From JBEVJK01 sp040510195 (GTDB taxonomy: Bacteria > Pseudomonadota > Alphaproteobacteria > Rhizobiales > Rhizobiaceae): DNA of 64,000 bases. The position numbers and the translations under genes were made by a program. This document shows, piece by piece, positions 16,444 to 26,114 of the stretch; position 1 is the first letter of the stretch, and the number at the start of each line of letters is the position of its first letter. Location of the stretch: assembly GCA_040510195.1 (NCBI GenBank), contig JBEVJK010000097.1, positions 3,426-67,425 on the forward strand, given 5' to 3'. Under the pieces are notes generated by a model. The model had not been told where the DNA came from. It saw only the letters and a list, made by a program, of their open reading frames with translations, and did no database searches.

Positions 16444-18234
16444 ATGCACCGCTACCGCAGCCACACTTGCGCTGAGTTGAGGAAAGCCGATGTCGGTAGC
16501 TCGGTGCGCCTTTCCGGCTGGGTGCACCGCGTCCGCGACCATGGCGGACTGCTCTTTCTCGACCTGCGCGATCACTACGGCCTGACGCAAATCGTGGCCG
16601 ACCCCGATTCGCCCTGCTTCAAGATTGCCGAGACGGTGCGCGGCGAATGGGTTATCCGCGTCGACGGCGAGGTCAAGGCACGGCTCCCCGAGACCGTCAA
16701 TCCCAACCTGCCGACCGGCGAAGTCGAGATTTTCGCGCGCGACCTGGAGGTGCTTTCGCCCGCCAGGGAGCTGCCGCTGCCGGTGTTCGGCGAGCCCGAC
16801 TATCCGGAGGACATCCGCCTCAAGTACCGCTTCCTCGACCTGAGGCGCGAGACGCTTCACAAGAACATCGTCGTGCGGACCAAGATCATCACCGAGATGC
16901 GCCGGCGCATGGGGGAGGCGGGCTTCACCGAATTCTCGACGCCGATCCTGACGGCATCCTCACCGGAGGGTGCGCGCGACTTCCTGGTGCCGTCGCGGCT
17001 CCATCCGGGCAAGTTCTATGCCTTGCCGCAGGCACCCCAACAGTACAAGCAGCTGATCATGATGTCGGGCTTCGACCGGTATTTCCAGATCGCGCCCTGC
17101 TTCCGCGACGAGGATCCGCGGGCCGACCGGCTGCCGGGCGAGTTCTACCAGCTCGACCTGGAGATGAGCTTCGTCGAGCAGGACGACGTGCTGTCGACCA
17201 TGGAACCCGTGCTGCGCCGCGTGTTCGAGGCCTTCGCCGACGGCAAGCCCGTGACCCAGAGCTTCCCGCGCATCCCCTACGACGAGGCGATGCGGAAATA
17301 CGGCTCGGACAAGCCGGACCTGCGCAATCCGATCGAGATGCAGGATGTCTCGCCGCATTTCCGCGATTCGGGCTTCAAGGTCTTCGCCGGCATCCTCGCC
17401 GCCGACCCTAATGCCGAGGTGTGGGCGATTCCGGCGCGGACCGGCGGCACCCGCGCGTTCTGCGACCGCATGAACGGTTGGGCGCAAGGCGAGGGCCAGC
17501 CCGGCCTCGGCTATATCTTCTGGCGCAAGGAAGGCGAACGGATCGACGGCGCAGGCCCAATCGCCAAGAACATCGGCGAGGAGCGCACCGAGGCGATCCG
17601 CACCCAGCTCGGGCTCGCCGACGGAGATGCGGCCTTCTTCGTCGCCGGCGACCCGAAGAAATTCGCCGCTTTCGCCGGCGCGGCGCGCACGCGCGCCGGG
17701 GAGGAGCTCAACCTCGTCGACCGCGACCGCTTCGAGCTCTGCTGGATCGTCGATTTTCCCTTCTACGAATGGAGCGAGGAAGAGAAGCGCATCGATTTCG
17801 GTCACAATCCGTTCTCGATGCCGCAAGGCGGCCTCGAGGCGCTGACGAGCAAAGACCCCCTCTCCATCAAGGCGTTTCAGTACGACATGGTCTGCAACGG
17901 TTATGAGATCGCCTCGGGAGGCATCCGCAACCATCTCCCCGAGACCATGGTCAAAGCCTTCGAGATAGTCGGCCTCACCCGCGAGACGGTGGAGGAGAAC
18001 TTCGGCGGCCTTTACCGGGCGTTCCAATACGGTGCGCCGCCTCATGGCGGCATGGCTGCCGGTGTCGACCGCATCGTCATGCTGCTGGTCGGGGCCAAGA
18101 ACCTGCGCGAGGTCACGATGTTCCCGATGAATCAGCAGGCAGTCGATCTCCTGATGAATGCGCCGTCCGAGGCCACGCCGCAGCAGCTGCGCGAGCTTTC
18201 CCTGCGCGTGGCGGCGCAGAAGAAGGACGCCTGA
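16444..18234 (+). CDS. aspS: Aspartyl-tRNA synthetase (Asp/Asx)
   Basis: A 596-residue class II aminoacyl-tRNA synthetase. An N-terminal OB-fold anticodon-binding domain (SVRLSGWVHRVRDHGGLLF) precedes class II motif 2 (CFRDEDPRADR), the bacterial-type GAD insertion, and motif 3 (GMAAGVDRIVML). The long insertion and length mark the bacterial type. Many alphaproteobacterial enzymes are non-discriminating and also make Asp-tRNA(Asn) for GatCAB; this cannot be decided by eye. I chose the ATG at 16444 (MHRYRSHTCAELR); the frame is open further upstream but lacks a better start. Confidence 0.96.
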   Translation: MHRYRSHTCAELRKADVGSSVRLSGWVHRVRDHGGLLFLDLRDHYGLTQIVADPDSPCFKIAETVRGEWVIRVDGEVKARLPETVNPNLPTGEVEIFARDLEVLSPARELPLPVFGEPDYPEDIRLKYRFLDLRRETLHKNIVVRTKIITEMRRRMGEAGFTEFSTPILTASSPEGARDFLVPSRLHPGKFYALPQAPQQYKQLIMMSGFDRYFQIAPCFRDEDPRADRLPGEFYQLDLEMSFVEQDDVLSTMEPVLRRVFEAFADGKPVTQSFPRIPYDEAMRKYGSDKPDLRNPIEMQDVSPHFRDSGFKVFAGILAADPNAEVWAIPARTGGTRAFCDRMNGWAQGEGQPGLGYIFWRKEGERIDGAGPIAKNIGEERTEAIRTQLGLADGDAAFFVAGDPKKFAAFAGAARTRAGEELNLVDRDRFELCWIVDFPFYEWSEEEKRIDFGHNPFSMPQGGLEALTSKDPLSIKAFQYDMVCNGYEIASGGIRNHLPETMVKAFEIVGLTRETVEENFGGLYRAFQYGAPPHGGMAAGVDRIVMLLVGAKNLREVTMFPMNQQAVDLLMNAPSEATPQQLRELSLRVAAQKKDA

Positions 18235-18278
18235 CGGCGTCCCACATCGTCAGGGGCGGGATCGCACCCGCCCGAGCG

Positions 18279-19469
18279 CTACTGGTTCGCCGTCACCGTG
18301 ACGCCGAGCGTCTTGGGCAGGTCCTTGGGCGCCGCCATGGCTCCGGCGGCGACCACCGCGAAGGGCAGGGGCGAAGGGGGTGCGGCCCGGATTTCCAGCG
18401 ACTTCGGTTCGTCGAGGAAAGAGCCCACCGCTTCGGTGACCTGCTTGCTGAGCTCGGGATCGTTGAGCTGCGCCAGCGCGAAGGGCAGCAGCGCCTTCGC
18501 CTGGTTCACGATGTCGGCGGGCTGCGCACCTTGCTGCCCGGCAATGTAGGCGAGGATCTTGCCGGTCAGCGAGGCGTCGTCGAAGCGGATCTTGGCGCTG
18601 TGGAAGGTGAGCTGCTGCATCAACCCGAGCATGGCCAGCCCTTGCGCCGAATTGTCGGCACCCTCGGGCTGCGCCGCCATCTTCTTCTGAATATCCTGTA
18701 GGGCCTTTATGAAATCCGGCGTGTAGCCGCCCAGGTCGAAGCCGAGGCCGAGCGTGCCGGCGTCGTCGATCGAAATGTCGTACTGGGTGAGCCCAAGGCG
18801 TCCGTCGGTCGGTTGCCACGAGCCGGCCATCTTCACCGTTCCGTTGAGCGTCTCGTAGCCCAGCGCCTGGATCACCTTCTTGGCCTGCGGGTCACCGACG
18901 CTCGACAGGTCGGCGGACAGCTTTTCCGCCGCCGCCTGGAAGGTCAGCGCGCTGCCATTCGCCGGCGGGGTGATTTCGACGTGAAGATTGCTCAGCGAAA
19001 ACAGTGGCTTGCCTGCCTGCTTCAGCGACACTGCCGAGAGGTCGGCCGCCTCGTAGAGCATGATCGAGGCGAGCGGGTCGGTGGCACCAGGGGCAGGTAG
19101 CGTCAATCCCTTGATCTCGGCGCCGGCGACGTCGACCGCTATGTCGCCTTCCGACATGGCGTAGGCGGGCAGGGTGACCTTGTCGACCCGATAGCCGCCA
19201 CCCTTGTCGGTGACGCCGGCGAGCGTCACCGCACCGATCGGCACCGTCTCTTCGGCGCCCGCCACCTTCAAGGTCGTGCCTTCGAGCACCACCTCGTCGG
19301 CGCTGCCCGATACGCTGGTCCAGGCGATATCCATGCCCTGGCCGGCCATGACTTCCTTTAGCCGCTCGGCGACTGCGTTGGCGTCGGCCGCTTGCGCGGA
19401 TGAAAAGGTCAGCGACGCCAGAAATGCAGGGATCGCAAGTTTTCTGATGGAAGAAGCCAAGAACGTCAT
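18279..19469 (-). CDS. Exported protein of unknown function (396 aa)
   Basis: The N-terminus is a clear Sec signal peptide (MTFLASSIRKLAIPAFLASL, cleavage after AQA near residue 28). The rest is largely alternating beta-type sequence with repeated patterns such as VVLEGTTLKVAG, GAEIKGLTLPA and LNGTVKMAGSW, resembling long periplasmic proteins of the AsmA or DUF945 style, but I cannot assign it. No lipobox and no cysteine is evident, so it is probably a soluble or loosely membrane-associated periplasmic protein. It is convergent with aspS; a GGGCGGG / CCCGCCC hairpin (18254-18273) lies between the two ends. Divergent from parC. Confidence 0.7.
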   Translation of the reverse strand: MTFLASSIRKLAIPAFLASLTFSSAQAADANAVAERLKEVMAGQGMDIAWTSVSGSADEVVLEGTTLKVAGAEETVPIGAVTLAGVTDKGGGYRVDKVTLPAYAMSEGDIAVDVAGAEIKGLTLPAPGATDPLASIMLYEAADLSAVSLKQAGKPLFSLSNLHVEITPPANGSALTFQAAAEKLSADLSSVGDPQAKKVIQALGYETLNGTVKMAGSWQPTDGRLGLTQYDISIDDAGTLGLGFDLGGYTPDFIKALQDIQKKMAAQPEGADNSAQGLAMLGLMQQLTFHSAKIRFDDASLTGKILAYIAGQQGAQPADIVNQAKALLPFALAQLNDPELSKQVTEAVGSFLDEPKSLEIRAAPPSPLPFAVVAAGAMAAPKDLPKTLGVTVTANQ

Positions 19470-19694
19470 GGGATTGTCCTGAGATGTGAAGCTGAAAAAC
19501 CATTGGTCATCCGGCGGCCGGGCGGCGGCACCGGGATAGACACTCGGTGACTTTGGTCAAACTTTGGGCGAAAAGGCAATTGCCATTCCGACGACAGGAT
19601 TACCGTCCGGTGGATGGAGGCCCCCGACCGGCTGCGATCTGCCTCGTCGGGCCGTCCCCTTGCCGCGAATCGCTGTGTCGGCTAACCCCAAGCC

Positions 19695-21968
19695 ATGGGA
19701 AAAAGGCTTGCACCGCCGCCTTCCGACGGCGGCGAATCGATCGAACCGGTCGACCTGAGGAAGGCGCTCGAGGAGCGCTATCTCGCCTATGCGCTGTCGA
19801 CCATCATGCACCGGGCGCTGCCCGACGTGCGGGACGGGCTGAAGCCGGTCCATCGCCGCATCATGCATGCCATGCGGCTCCTTCGCCTCAACCCCGACCA
19901 GGGCTTCGCCAAATGCGCCCGCATCGTCGGCGAGGTGATGGGCAAGTTCCACCCGCATGGCGACCAGTCCATTTACGATGCGCTGGTGAGGCTCGCCCAG
20001 GATTTCGCCGTCCGCTATCCCCTGGTCGACGGCCAGGGCAATTTCGGCAACATCGACGGCGATAACGCGGCCGCCATGCGCTACACCGAGGCGCGCATGA
20101 CCGAGGTGGCGACCGAGCTGCTGGCAGGCATCACCGAGGATGCCGTCGACTTCCGGCCCACCTACAACGAGGAGGACGAGGAGCCGGTCGTACTGCCCGG
20201 CGCCTTTCCCAACATCCTGGCCAACGGCTCGTCGGGCATTGCGGTCGGCATGGCCACCTCGATCCCGCCGCACAATGCTGCCGAGCTTCTCACCGCCGCC
20301 CTCCATCTGATCGACCACCCTGCCGCCCCGGTGGAGGCCTTGATGAGCGTCTCGGCCGAGGACGGGCTGGTCGAGGGGCCCGATTTCCCGACCGGCGGCA
20401 TCGTCGTGGACGACCGCGCCTCGATCGTCGAGGCCTACCGCGCTGGGCGCGGCGGCTTTCGCCTGCGCGCGCGCTGGCACCAGGAAGACCAAGGCCGCGG
20501 AACCTGGACCATCGTCGTCACCGAGATTCCCTATCAGGTCCAGAAGTCGCGGCTGATCGAGAAGGTCGCCGAACTGTTGACCGCCCGCAAGCTGCCGCTG
20601 CTGGAGGATGTCCGCGACGAGAGCGCCGAAGACATCCGGTTGGTCCTGGTCCCCAAGAGCCGTGCGGTCGATCCTGGCCTGCTGATGGAATCGCTGTTCA
20701 AGCTCACCGAGCTTGAGACGCGCTTTCCGCTCAACATGAACGTGCTGTCGCGCGGCAAGGTGCCCAACGTGCTGTCGCTTCGCGACGTCCTCAAGGAGTG
20801 GCTGGAGCACCGCAAGGACGTGCTGATCCGCCGCTCCCGCCATCGACTGGCGGAGATCGAGCGGCGCCTGGAGATCCTCGCCGGCTACCTCGTCGCCTAT
20901 CTGAACATCGACGAGGTCATCCGAATCATTCGTGAGGAGGACGAGCCGAAGGCCGTCATGATCGCCCGCTGGTCGCTCACCGACGCGCAGGCCGAGGCGA
21001 TCCTCAACATGCGGTTGCGCGCCTTGCGCAAGCTCGAGGAGATCGAGATCCGCAAGGAGTTCGACGGCCTCTCGGAGGAAAAGGGCGAGATCGAGAAGCT
21101 GCTGGCCTCCGAGGCCCGCCAGTGGAAGACGATCCGCTGGGAAATCGAGGCCCTCAGGAAAAAGTTCGGCCCCGACACGCCGCTCGGCCGCCGTCGCACC
21201 AATTTCGCCGACGCGCCTGACCACGACCTCGCCGACATTCATCACGCCATGATCGAGCGAGAGCCCGTCACCGTCGTCGTGTCGGAAAAGGGCTGGCTGC
21301 GGGCCATGAAGGGGCATGGCATCGACCTCGCCACGCTGACCTTCAAGGAGGGCGACCAGCTGAAGCTCGCCTTGCCGGCGCAGACGACCGACAAGGTGCT
21401 GGTCTTCACCACCGGCGGCAAATTCTACACGATCGGCGCCGATCGCCTGCCCGGCGGTCGCGGCCACGGCGAGCCGATCCGCATCATCGTCGACATGGAC
21501 AACGACCAGGACATTGTGACGGCCTTCGTCCACAACCCCGAACGCCGGCTGCTGGTCGTGTCGCATCAGGGCAACGGCTTCGTCGTGCCGGAGGCGGAAG
21601 TGGTGGCCAACACCCGCAAGGGCAAGCAGGTCATGAACGTCAGGGCGCCCGACGAGGCCAAGCGCTGCGTGCCGGTCGCCGGCGACCATCTGGCGATCGT
21701 CGGCGAGAACCGCAAGCTGCTCGTCTTCCCGCTTGCGGAGATCCCGGAGATGGGCCGTGGCAAGGGGGTGCGGCTGCAGAAGTACAAGGACGGCGGCGTC
21801 ATGGACGTCAGGACCTTCGCCATGGACGACGGGCTGTCCTGGCAGGATTCGGCCGAGCGCGTCTTCACCCGGAACCGCGAGGAGCTCGCCGAATGGATCG
21901 GCGCCCGGGCAAGCGCCGGCCGGATGGTGCCCAAGGGATTTCCACGCACCGGTCGCTTCGGCGGCTAG
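19695..21968 (+). CDS. parC: DNA topoisomerase IV subunit A
   Basis: A 757-residue type IIA topoisomerase A subunit. The quinolone-resistance segment reads HPHGDQSIYDALVRLAQDF, with the Ser of that loop present. The catalytic tyrosine is Tyr130 in AAAMRYTEARMT. The DNA gate, coiled-coil and C-terminal beta-propeller repeats follow. The absence of a canonical GyrA-box (QRRGGKG) in the C-terminal part supports ParC rather than GyrA. It decatenates replicated chromosomes together with ParE (encoded elsewhere). The start ATG at 19695 (MGKRLAPPPSDGG) is reasonable. The region 19470-19694 upstream contains no gene. Confidence 0.95.
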   Translation: MGKRLAPPPSDGGESIEPVDLRKALEERYLAYALSTIMHRALPDVRDGLKPVHRRIMHAMRLLRLNPDQGFAKCARIVGEVMGKFHPHGDQSIYDALVRLAQDFAVRYPLVDGQGNFGNIDGDNAAAMRYTEARMTEVATELLAGITEDAVDFRPTYNEEDEEPVVLPGAFPNILANGSSGIAVGMATSIPPHNAAELLTAALHLIDHPAAPVEALMSVSAEDGLVEGPDFPTGGIVVDDRASIVEAYRAGRGGFRLRARWHQEDQGRGTWTIVVTEIPYQVQKSRLIEKVAELLTARKLPLLEDVRDESAEDIRLVLVPKSRAVDPGLLMESLFKLTELETRFPLNMNVLSRGKVPNVLSLRDVLKEWLEHRKDVLIRRSRHRLAEIERRLEILAGYLVAYLNIDEVIRIIREEDEPKAVMIARWSLTDAQAEAILNMRLRALRKLEEIEIRKEFDGLSEEKGEIEKLLASEARQWKTIRWEIEALRKKFGPDTPLGRRRTNFADAPDHDLADIHHAMIEREPVTVVVSEKGWLRAMKGHGIDLATLTFKEGDQLKLALPAQTTDKVLVFTTGGKFYTIGADRLPGGRGHGEPIRIIVDMDNDQDIVTAFVHNPERRLLVVSHQGNGFVVPEAEVVANTRKGKQVMNVRAPDEAKRCVPVAGDHLAIVGENRKLLVFPLAEIPEMGRGKGVRLQKYKDGGVMDVRTFAMDDGLSWQDSAERVFTRNREELAEWIGARASAGRMVPKGFPRTGRFGG

Positions 21969-22006
21969 GGCGACTTTTCAGCAAACGCATTTCAAGGAGA
22001 CCCACA

Positions 22007-22600
22007 GTGTCGGAATTCGCATCGCAGTCTCCCAGGCCGGTCTTCAGCCCCCTCGATCTGCAAAGCCGCTCTGTCGCTTGGCAGGTCGGCGCAGTGGTTG
22101 CCGGCACGCTCTTCCTGGCCCTGTCCTCCTATATCGAGGTGCCGATGGTGCCCGTGCCCGTAACCATGCAGACTTTCGCCGTCACGATGGTGGGAGCGCT
22201 CTACGGCTGGCGGCTGGGCGCCATCACCATCGTCGCCTGGCTCGTCGAGGGCGCCATGGGCTTTCCGGTGCTCGCCGGCGGCGCTTCCGGCGTGCATCAT
22301 TTCGCTGGCCCGACGGGCGGCTACCTGCTTGCCTTCCCTGTCACCGGCGCACTCGTCGGCTGGCTGGCCGAGCGCGGCTGGAACGGCGACAGCGTCGGCC
22401 TCGCATTCCTCTCCATGCTGCTTGGCAACGCGCTCTGCCTGGTCCTCGGCGCCGCATTGCTGTCGCTTATGATCGGCTGGGAGCAGGCGATCGTCCACGG
22501 CGTCGCCCCTTTTCTGGTCGGCGGCGCGCTCAAATCGGCCTTGGCCGCGGCCATCCTGAAGCTGGCCGCGCCCGGCAGCGCAGGCCGCCCCGCCAGGTGA
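22007..22600 (+). CDS. bioY: BioY-family biotin transporter component
   Basis: A 197-residue membrane protein with about six hydrophobic segments and the BioY signature VPMVPVPVTMQTFAVTMVGA. The GxxxGFPVLAGG and GPTGGYLLAFPVTGAL loops are also typical. BioY is the substrate-binding S-component of ECF transporters and can import biotin alone in some bacteria. No bioM or bioN lies beside it here. The GTG at 22007 is chosen because AAGGAGA sits seven bases before it; the open frame continues upstream into parC but without a better start. Its stop overlaps the start of the next gene (GTGA). Confidence 0.92.
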   Translation: MSEFASQSPRPVFSPLDLQSRSVAWQVGAVVAGTLFLALSSYIEVPMVPVPVTMQTFAVTMVGALYGWRLGAITIVAWLVEGAMGFPVLAGGASGVHHFAGPTGGYLLAFPVTGALVGWLAERGWNGDSVGLAFLSMLLGNALCLVLGAALLSLMIGWEQAIVHGVAPFLVGGALKSALAAAILKLAAPGSAGRPAR

Positions 22601-23013
22601 CGGTACGACTTCGCCCCCACCACCTGCTGTGCCTCCTGACCTACGCGGGCAAGGGGTACAGCCCCACCTTTGTTGCCAACTACGACGCCATCGCCGATCG
22701 ACTCCGCGGCGGCGAGGCGTTGGAGGTGGTTGCCGGGCCGGACGACATCTGCGCCCCCTTGCTCGACGATCCGGAGGCGCATTGCCGGCGCGACAGCGTC
22801 GCCGAGCGCGATCGGCTCGCGGCGGGCGACGTCGGCGCCCTGCTGGGGCTGACCGTTCGTACGGGCCTGCGCCTCGAGCTCGGCGCGAAGCGGCTGGAGG
22901 CGATGCGAAAGGCCTTCTCCGCCGGCCTGACGAGGGCCGCCTGCGCCGGCTGCGAATGGCACGAGCTGTGCACCGCCATTGCCTCGGGCGAGTACCGCGG
23001 CACCCGCCTCTAG
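22597..23013 (+). CDS. DUF1284-family cysteine-rich protein
   Basis: A 138-residue protein starting VRLRPHHLLCLLTYAGKGY, the characteristic opening of the DUF1284 family, which has no established biochemical function. Several cysteines and histidines are arranged in a way that could bind iron-sulfur or zinc: Cys in HHLLC, DDIC, AHC and a C-terminal C-x2-C-x5-C cluster (CAGCEWHELC). No signal peptide. The GTG start at 22597 overlaps the bioY stop by four bases, implying translational coupling and a possible functional link. The following gene is convergent. Confidence 0.8.
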   Translation: MTVRLRPHHLLCLLTYAGKGYSPTFVANYDAIADRLRGGEALEVVAGPDDICAPLLDDPEAHCRRDSVAERDRLAAGDVGALLGLTVRTGLRLELGAKRLEAMRKAFSAGLTRAACAGCEWHELCTAIASGEYRGTRL

Positions 23014-23030
23014 CGATCGCGCGGTGCGCG

Positions 23031-26000
23031 TCAATCTCCGAGCGCCGGCATCAGGCGCGGGTCGGGCTTCTCCGCATGCTGCGGCAGGTCTTTGGAGGCG
23101 ATGAGCGTGTAGAACATCGGCACCACGAACAGCGTGAACGTGGTGCCCACCAAAATCCCCGAGAAGATCACCAGGCCCATCGAGTAGCGGGCGGCCGCGC
23201 CCGCTCCTTGTGCAACGATCAGCGGTACGACGCCGAGCGCCATTGCCGCCGTCGTCATGAGGATCGGCCGCAACCGCACCTTCGCCGCCGCCACGATGGC
23301 GTCGCGACGGCGCATGCCGTGCAATTCGCGCTGCTGGTTGGCGAACTCGACGAGCAGGATGCCATGCTTGGTGATCAGGCCGATCAGCGTGATCAGGCCG
23401 ACCTGGGTGTAGATGTTGAGCGTGCCGAGGCCAAGGTTCAGGGGCACGATGGCACCGAAGATCGACAACGGAACCGACATCATGATGATCAGCGGGTCGC
23501 GGAAGCTCTCGAACTGCGCCGCCAGCACCAAATAGATCACCACGATCGCCAGCGTGAAGGCGATCAGGATCGTGTTGCCCTGCTCCTTCTCGAGCCTGGA
23601 CTGACCCGAATAGTCGATGAAGAAGCCGGACGGGAGCAGCGGTCTGGCGATGTTCTCGATGGTGGCGAGCCCGTCGCCCGTGGTGACGCCCGGCAGCGGC
23701 AGGGCCGAGATCGTCGCCGCATTCAGCTGGTTGAACTGCTCGATGGAAGCCGGCGACGCGTTGGTAGAGATGGTCGTTACCGCCGACAGCGGCACCATCT
23801 CGCCGCTGCTGCTGCGCACATAGAACTCGGCGAGCCGCTGCGGGTTGTTCCGGTACTTTTCCGGCACCTGCATAATGATGTCGTAGCTGTTGGAATCGCG
23901 GTCGAACTGGGCGATCGAGCCGCCGCCGACCAGCAGCGAAAGCGTGCTCCCGATGTCGGAGATCGACAGGTCCAGTGCCGCCGCCCGATCGCGGTCGATG
24001 GACACCGTCACCTGCGGTGCATCGAAGGCGAGCGAGTTCTGGACGATGATGAACCGCCCCGACGCCTGCGCCTTGTTCTTGATCTCCTCCGCCACCTCGA
24101 AGACCTGGCTCGCCTCGCCGGTCGACTGGATCACCACCGAGATCGGCAGGCCGCCGCCCGCTCCCGGCAGCGACGGCGGCGCGAACACCAGCGCCTGGAC
24201 GCCGGCCACCTTGGAGATGCGTCCTTGAATGTCCTGCTGCAGCTCGGCCTGCGAGCGCTCCCGCTCGGCCCAGTCCTTGAACGCCCACACGGCAAAGGCC
24301 GAATTCGTCTCGCCGCCGAACGCCACCGCCGAGAAGTTGGCCCTGAGCTCGGGAATGTCGCGGGTCGCCGCCATCATCTGGTCGACATAGCGGCTGGTGT
24401 ATTGCGACGTCGCATAGCGCGGCGCATTCACCAACGAGAAGAGCGCGCCCGCATCCTCCTCGGGCGCCAGCTCGCCGGACGTCTTGGTGAACATGTAGGC
24501 GGTCACCGCCACCAGCGCCGCCACCACCATCAAGGTAATCGGGCGGTAGTCCAGCGAGCCGCGGACCAGCCGCTCATAGCGCCGCTCGACCCTCTCGAAG
24601 GTGCGGTCGACGAAGGCCTGGAAACGGCTGTGCGAACCCGCCTTGAGAATGCGCGCCGACATCATCGGCGTGATGGTGAGCGCCACCAGGCCGGAGATCA
24701 CGACCGCACCTGCCAGCGTCACCGCGAACTCGCGGAACAGCGCGCCCGTCAGCCCGCCCGTGAAAGCGAGCGGCGCGAAGACGGCCGCAAGCGTGATCGT
24801 CATCGCGATCACCGCCGACGAGATCTCGCGCATGGAGTTGAAGGCGGCCTGCATGGCAGACATGCCGTCCTCCTCCATATGCCGGTGGATGTTTTCCACC
24901 ACCACGATCGCATCGTCGACCACAAGGCCGATGGCCAGCACCATGGCCAGAAGCGACAGGAGATTGATCGAATAGCCCATGACGTACAGCACGAAGCAGA
25001 CGCCGATCAGCGACAGCGGGATGGTCACGATCGGCATCAGCACCGAGCGGAACGAACCGAGGAACAGCAGGATCACCACCACCACGATCGCCACCGCCTC
25101 GCCGATCGTCTTGAACACCTCCTCGATCGAGGCGCTGATCTGCTCGGTGGCGTCGTAGACCATGGTGATCGTCATCCCTTCGGGCAGGCTCGACTGGATC
25201 GTCGGCAGCTCGTCGACCACGGCAGCGGCGGTATCGAGCGGATTGGCCGCCGGAGTCGGGAAAATGCCGATGAAGATGCCCGGCTGCCCGTTGAAGTTGA
25301 CGATCGTGTCGTCGCTCTCGGCCGCCAGCTCGACCCGCGCCACGTCGCGCAGTCGCACCACCTTGCCCTCGCCGGAGACGAGCGGAAGCGCGCCGAACGC
25401 CTCCGGGGTCTGCAGTGTCGAGCGCACGGTGATCGAATAGCCGACGGATGCGTTCTCGGTCTTGCCCGGCGCTGACAGGAAATTCGACTGGTTGATCCGG
25501 TCGAGCACCTCCGCTGCCGTGATGCCTCGCCCGGCGAGCTTCACGGGGTCGATCCAGACCCGCATCGAGTAGTTTGCGGCGCCGAGGATCTGCACCTCGG
25601 CGACACCTTCGATCGTCGACATGCGCGGCCGGATCACCCGTTCAATGTATTCGGTCAGCTGCTCCGGCGTCATGTGGGGGTTCTGCATCGCCAGGTACAT
25701 GATGGCGAACTGCTGCCCGGTTCCCTTCACGATCACCGGGTCTTCGGCGTCCTCCGGCAGCTCGCCGCGCACGCCTTGCACCTTGGACATGACCTCGGTG
25801 AGCGCGATGTCGGGGTTGGAGCCGAGCTTCATCTGCACGGTAACCACGCTGGTCGACGGCCGGCTCTGGGAGGTCACGTAGTCGATGTTCTCGGTGGTCG
25901 AGACCGCTCGCGAGATCGGTGCCGTGATGAAGCCCTGGATCAGCTCCGGGCTCGCCCCGGGATAGGTCGTGGTGATGGTGATGACCGTCTCCTCGACCTC

Positions 26001-26114
26001 CGGATACTCACGGACCTGCAGGTTGAAGATGCCCTGAGCGCCCAGCAGGAGCAGCAGCAGCGCCAGCACCGTCGACAGGACGGGCCGGCGGATGAAGAGG
26101 TCGGAAACGCTCAT
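23031..26114 (-). CDS. RND multidrug efflux transporter permease (HAE1 type)
   Basis: A 1027-residue inner-membrane proton antiporter of the AcrB/MexF group. Two homologous halves each begin with a membrane helix followed by a large periplasmic loop. The proton-relay Asp pair is in GLVVDDAIVVVENIHRH, and the opening (SVSDLFIRRPVLSTVLALLL) is the family norm. It should export hydrophobic drugs or metabolites together with the adaptor encoded just upstream, whose stop overlaps this start by four bases. No outer-membrane channel gene is present in this neighbourhood, so a TolC-like protein from elsewhere is needed. Confidence 0.95.
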   Translation of the reverse strand: MSVSDLFIRRPVLSTVLALLLLLLGAQGIFNLQVREYPEVEETVITITTTYPGASPELIQGFITAPISRAVSTTENIDYVTSQSRPSTSVVTVQMKLGSNPDIALTEVMSKVQGVRGELPEDAEDPVIVKGTGQQFAIMYLAMQNPHMTPEQLTEYIERVIRPRMSTIEGVAEVQILGAANYSMRVWIDPVKLAGRGITAAEVLDRINQSNFLSAPGKTENASVGYSITVRSTLQTPEAFGALPLVSGEGKVVRLRDVARVELAAESDDTIVNFNGQPGIFIGIFPTPAANPLDTAAAVVDELPTIQSSLPEGMTITMVYDATEQISASIEEVFKTIGEAVAIVVVVILLFLGSFRSVLMPIVTIPLSLIGVCFVLYVMGYSINLLSLLAMVLAIGLVVDDAIVVVENIHRHMEEDGMSAMQAAFNSMREISSAVIAMTITLAAVFAPLAFTGGLTGALFREFAVTLAGAVVISGLVALTITPMMSARILKAGSHSRFQAFVDRTFERVERRYERLVRGSLDYRPITLMVVAALVAVTAYMFTKTSGELAPEEDAGALFSLVNAPRYATSQYTSRYVDQMMAATRDIPELRANFSAVAFGGETNSAFAVWAFKDWAERERSQAELQQDIQGRISKVAGVQALVFAPPSLPGAGGGLPISVVIQSTGEASQVFEVAEEIKNKAQASGRFIIVQNSLAFDAPQVTVSIDRDRAAALDLSISDIGSTLSLLVGGGSIAQFDRDSNSYDIIMQVPEKYRNNPQRLAEFYVRSSSGEMVPLSAVTTISTNASPASIEQFNQLNAATISALPLPGVTTGDGLATIENIARPLLPSGFFIDYSGQSRLEKEQGNTILIAFTLAIVVIYLVLAAQFESFRDPLIIMMSVPLSIFGAIVPLNLGLGTLNIYTQVGLITLIGLITKHGILLVEFANQQRELHGMRRRDAIVAAAKVRLRPILMTTAAMALGVVPLIVAQGAGAAARYSMGLVIFSGILVGTTFTLFVVPMFYTLIASKDLPQHAEKPDPRLMPALGD

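Noticed and set aside
19557..21689. Open frame of about 710 codons on the minus strand
   Set aside because: Antisense to parC, which has intact catalytic and DNA-gate motifs; the predicted product is compositionally random.
21969..22006. Riboswitch or BirA-type site before bioY
   Set aside because: Only 38 bases separate parC and bioY, too short for a riboswitch, and no dyad typical of a BirA or BioR operator is present.
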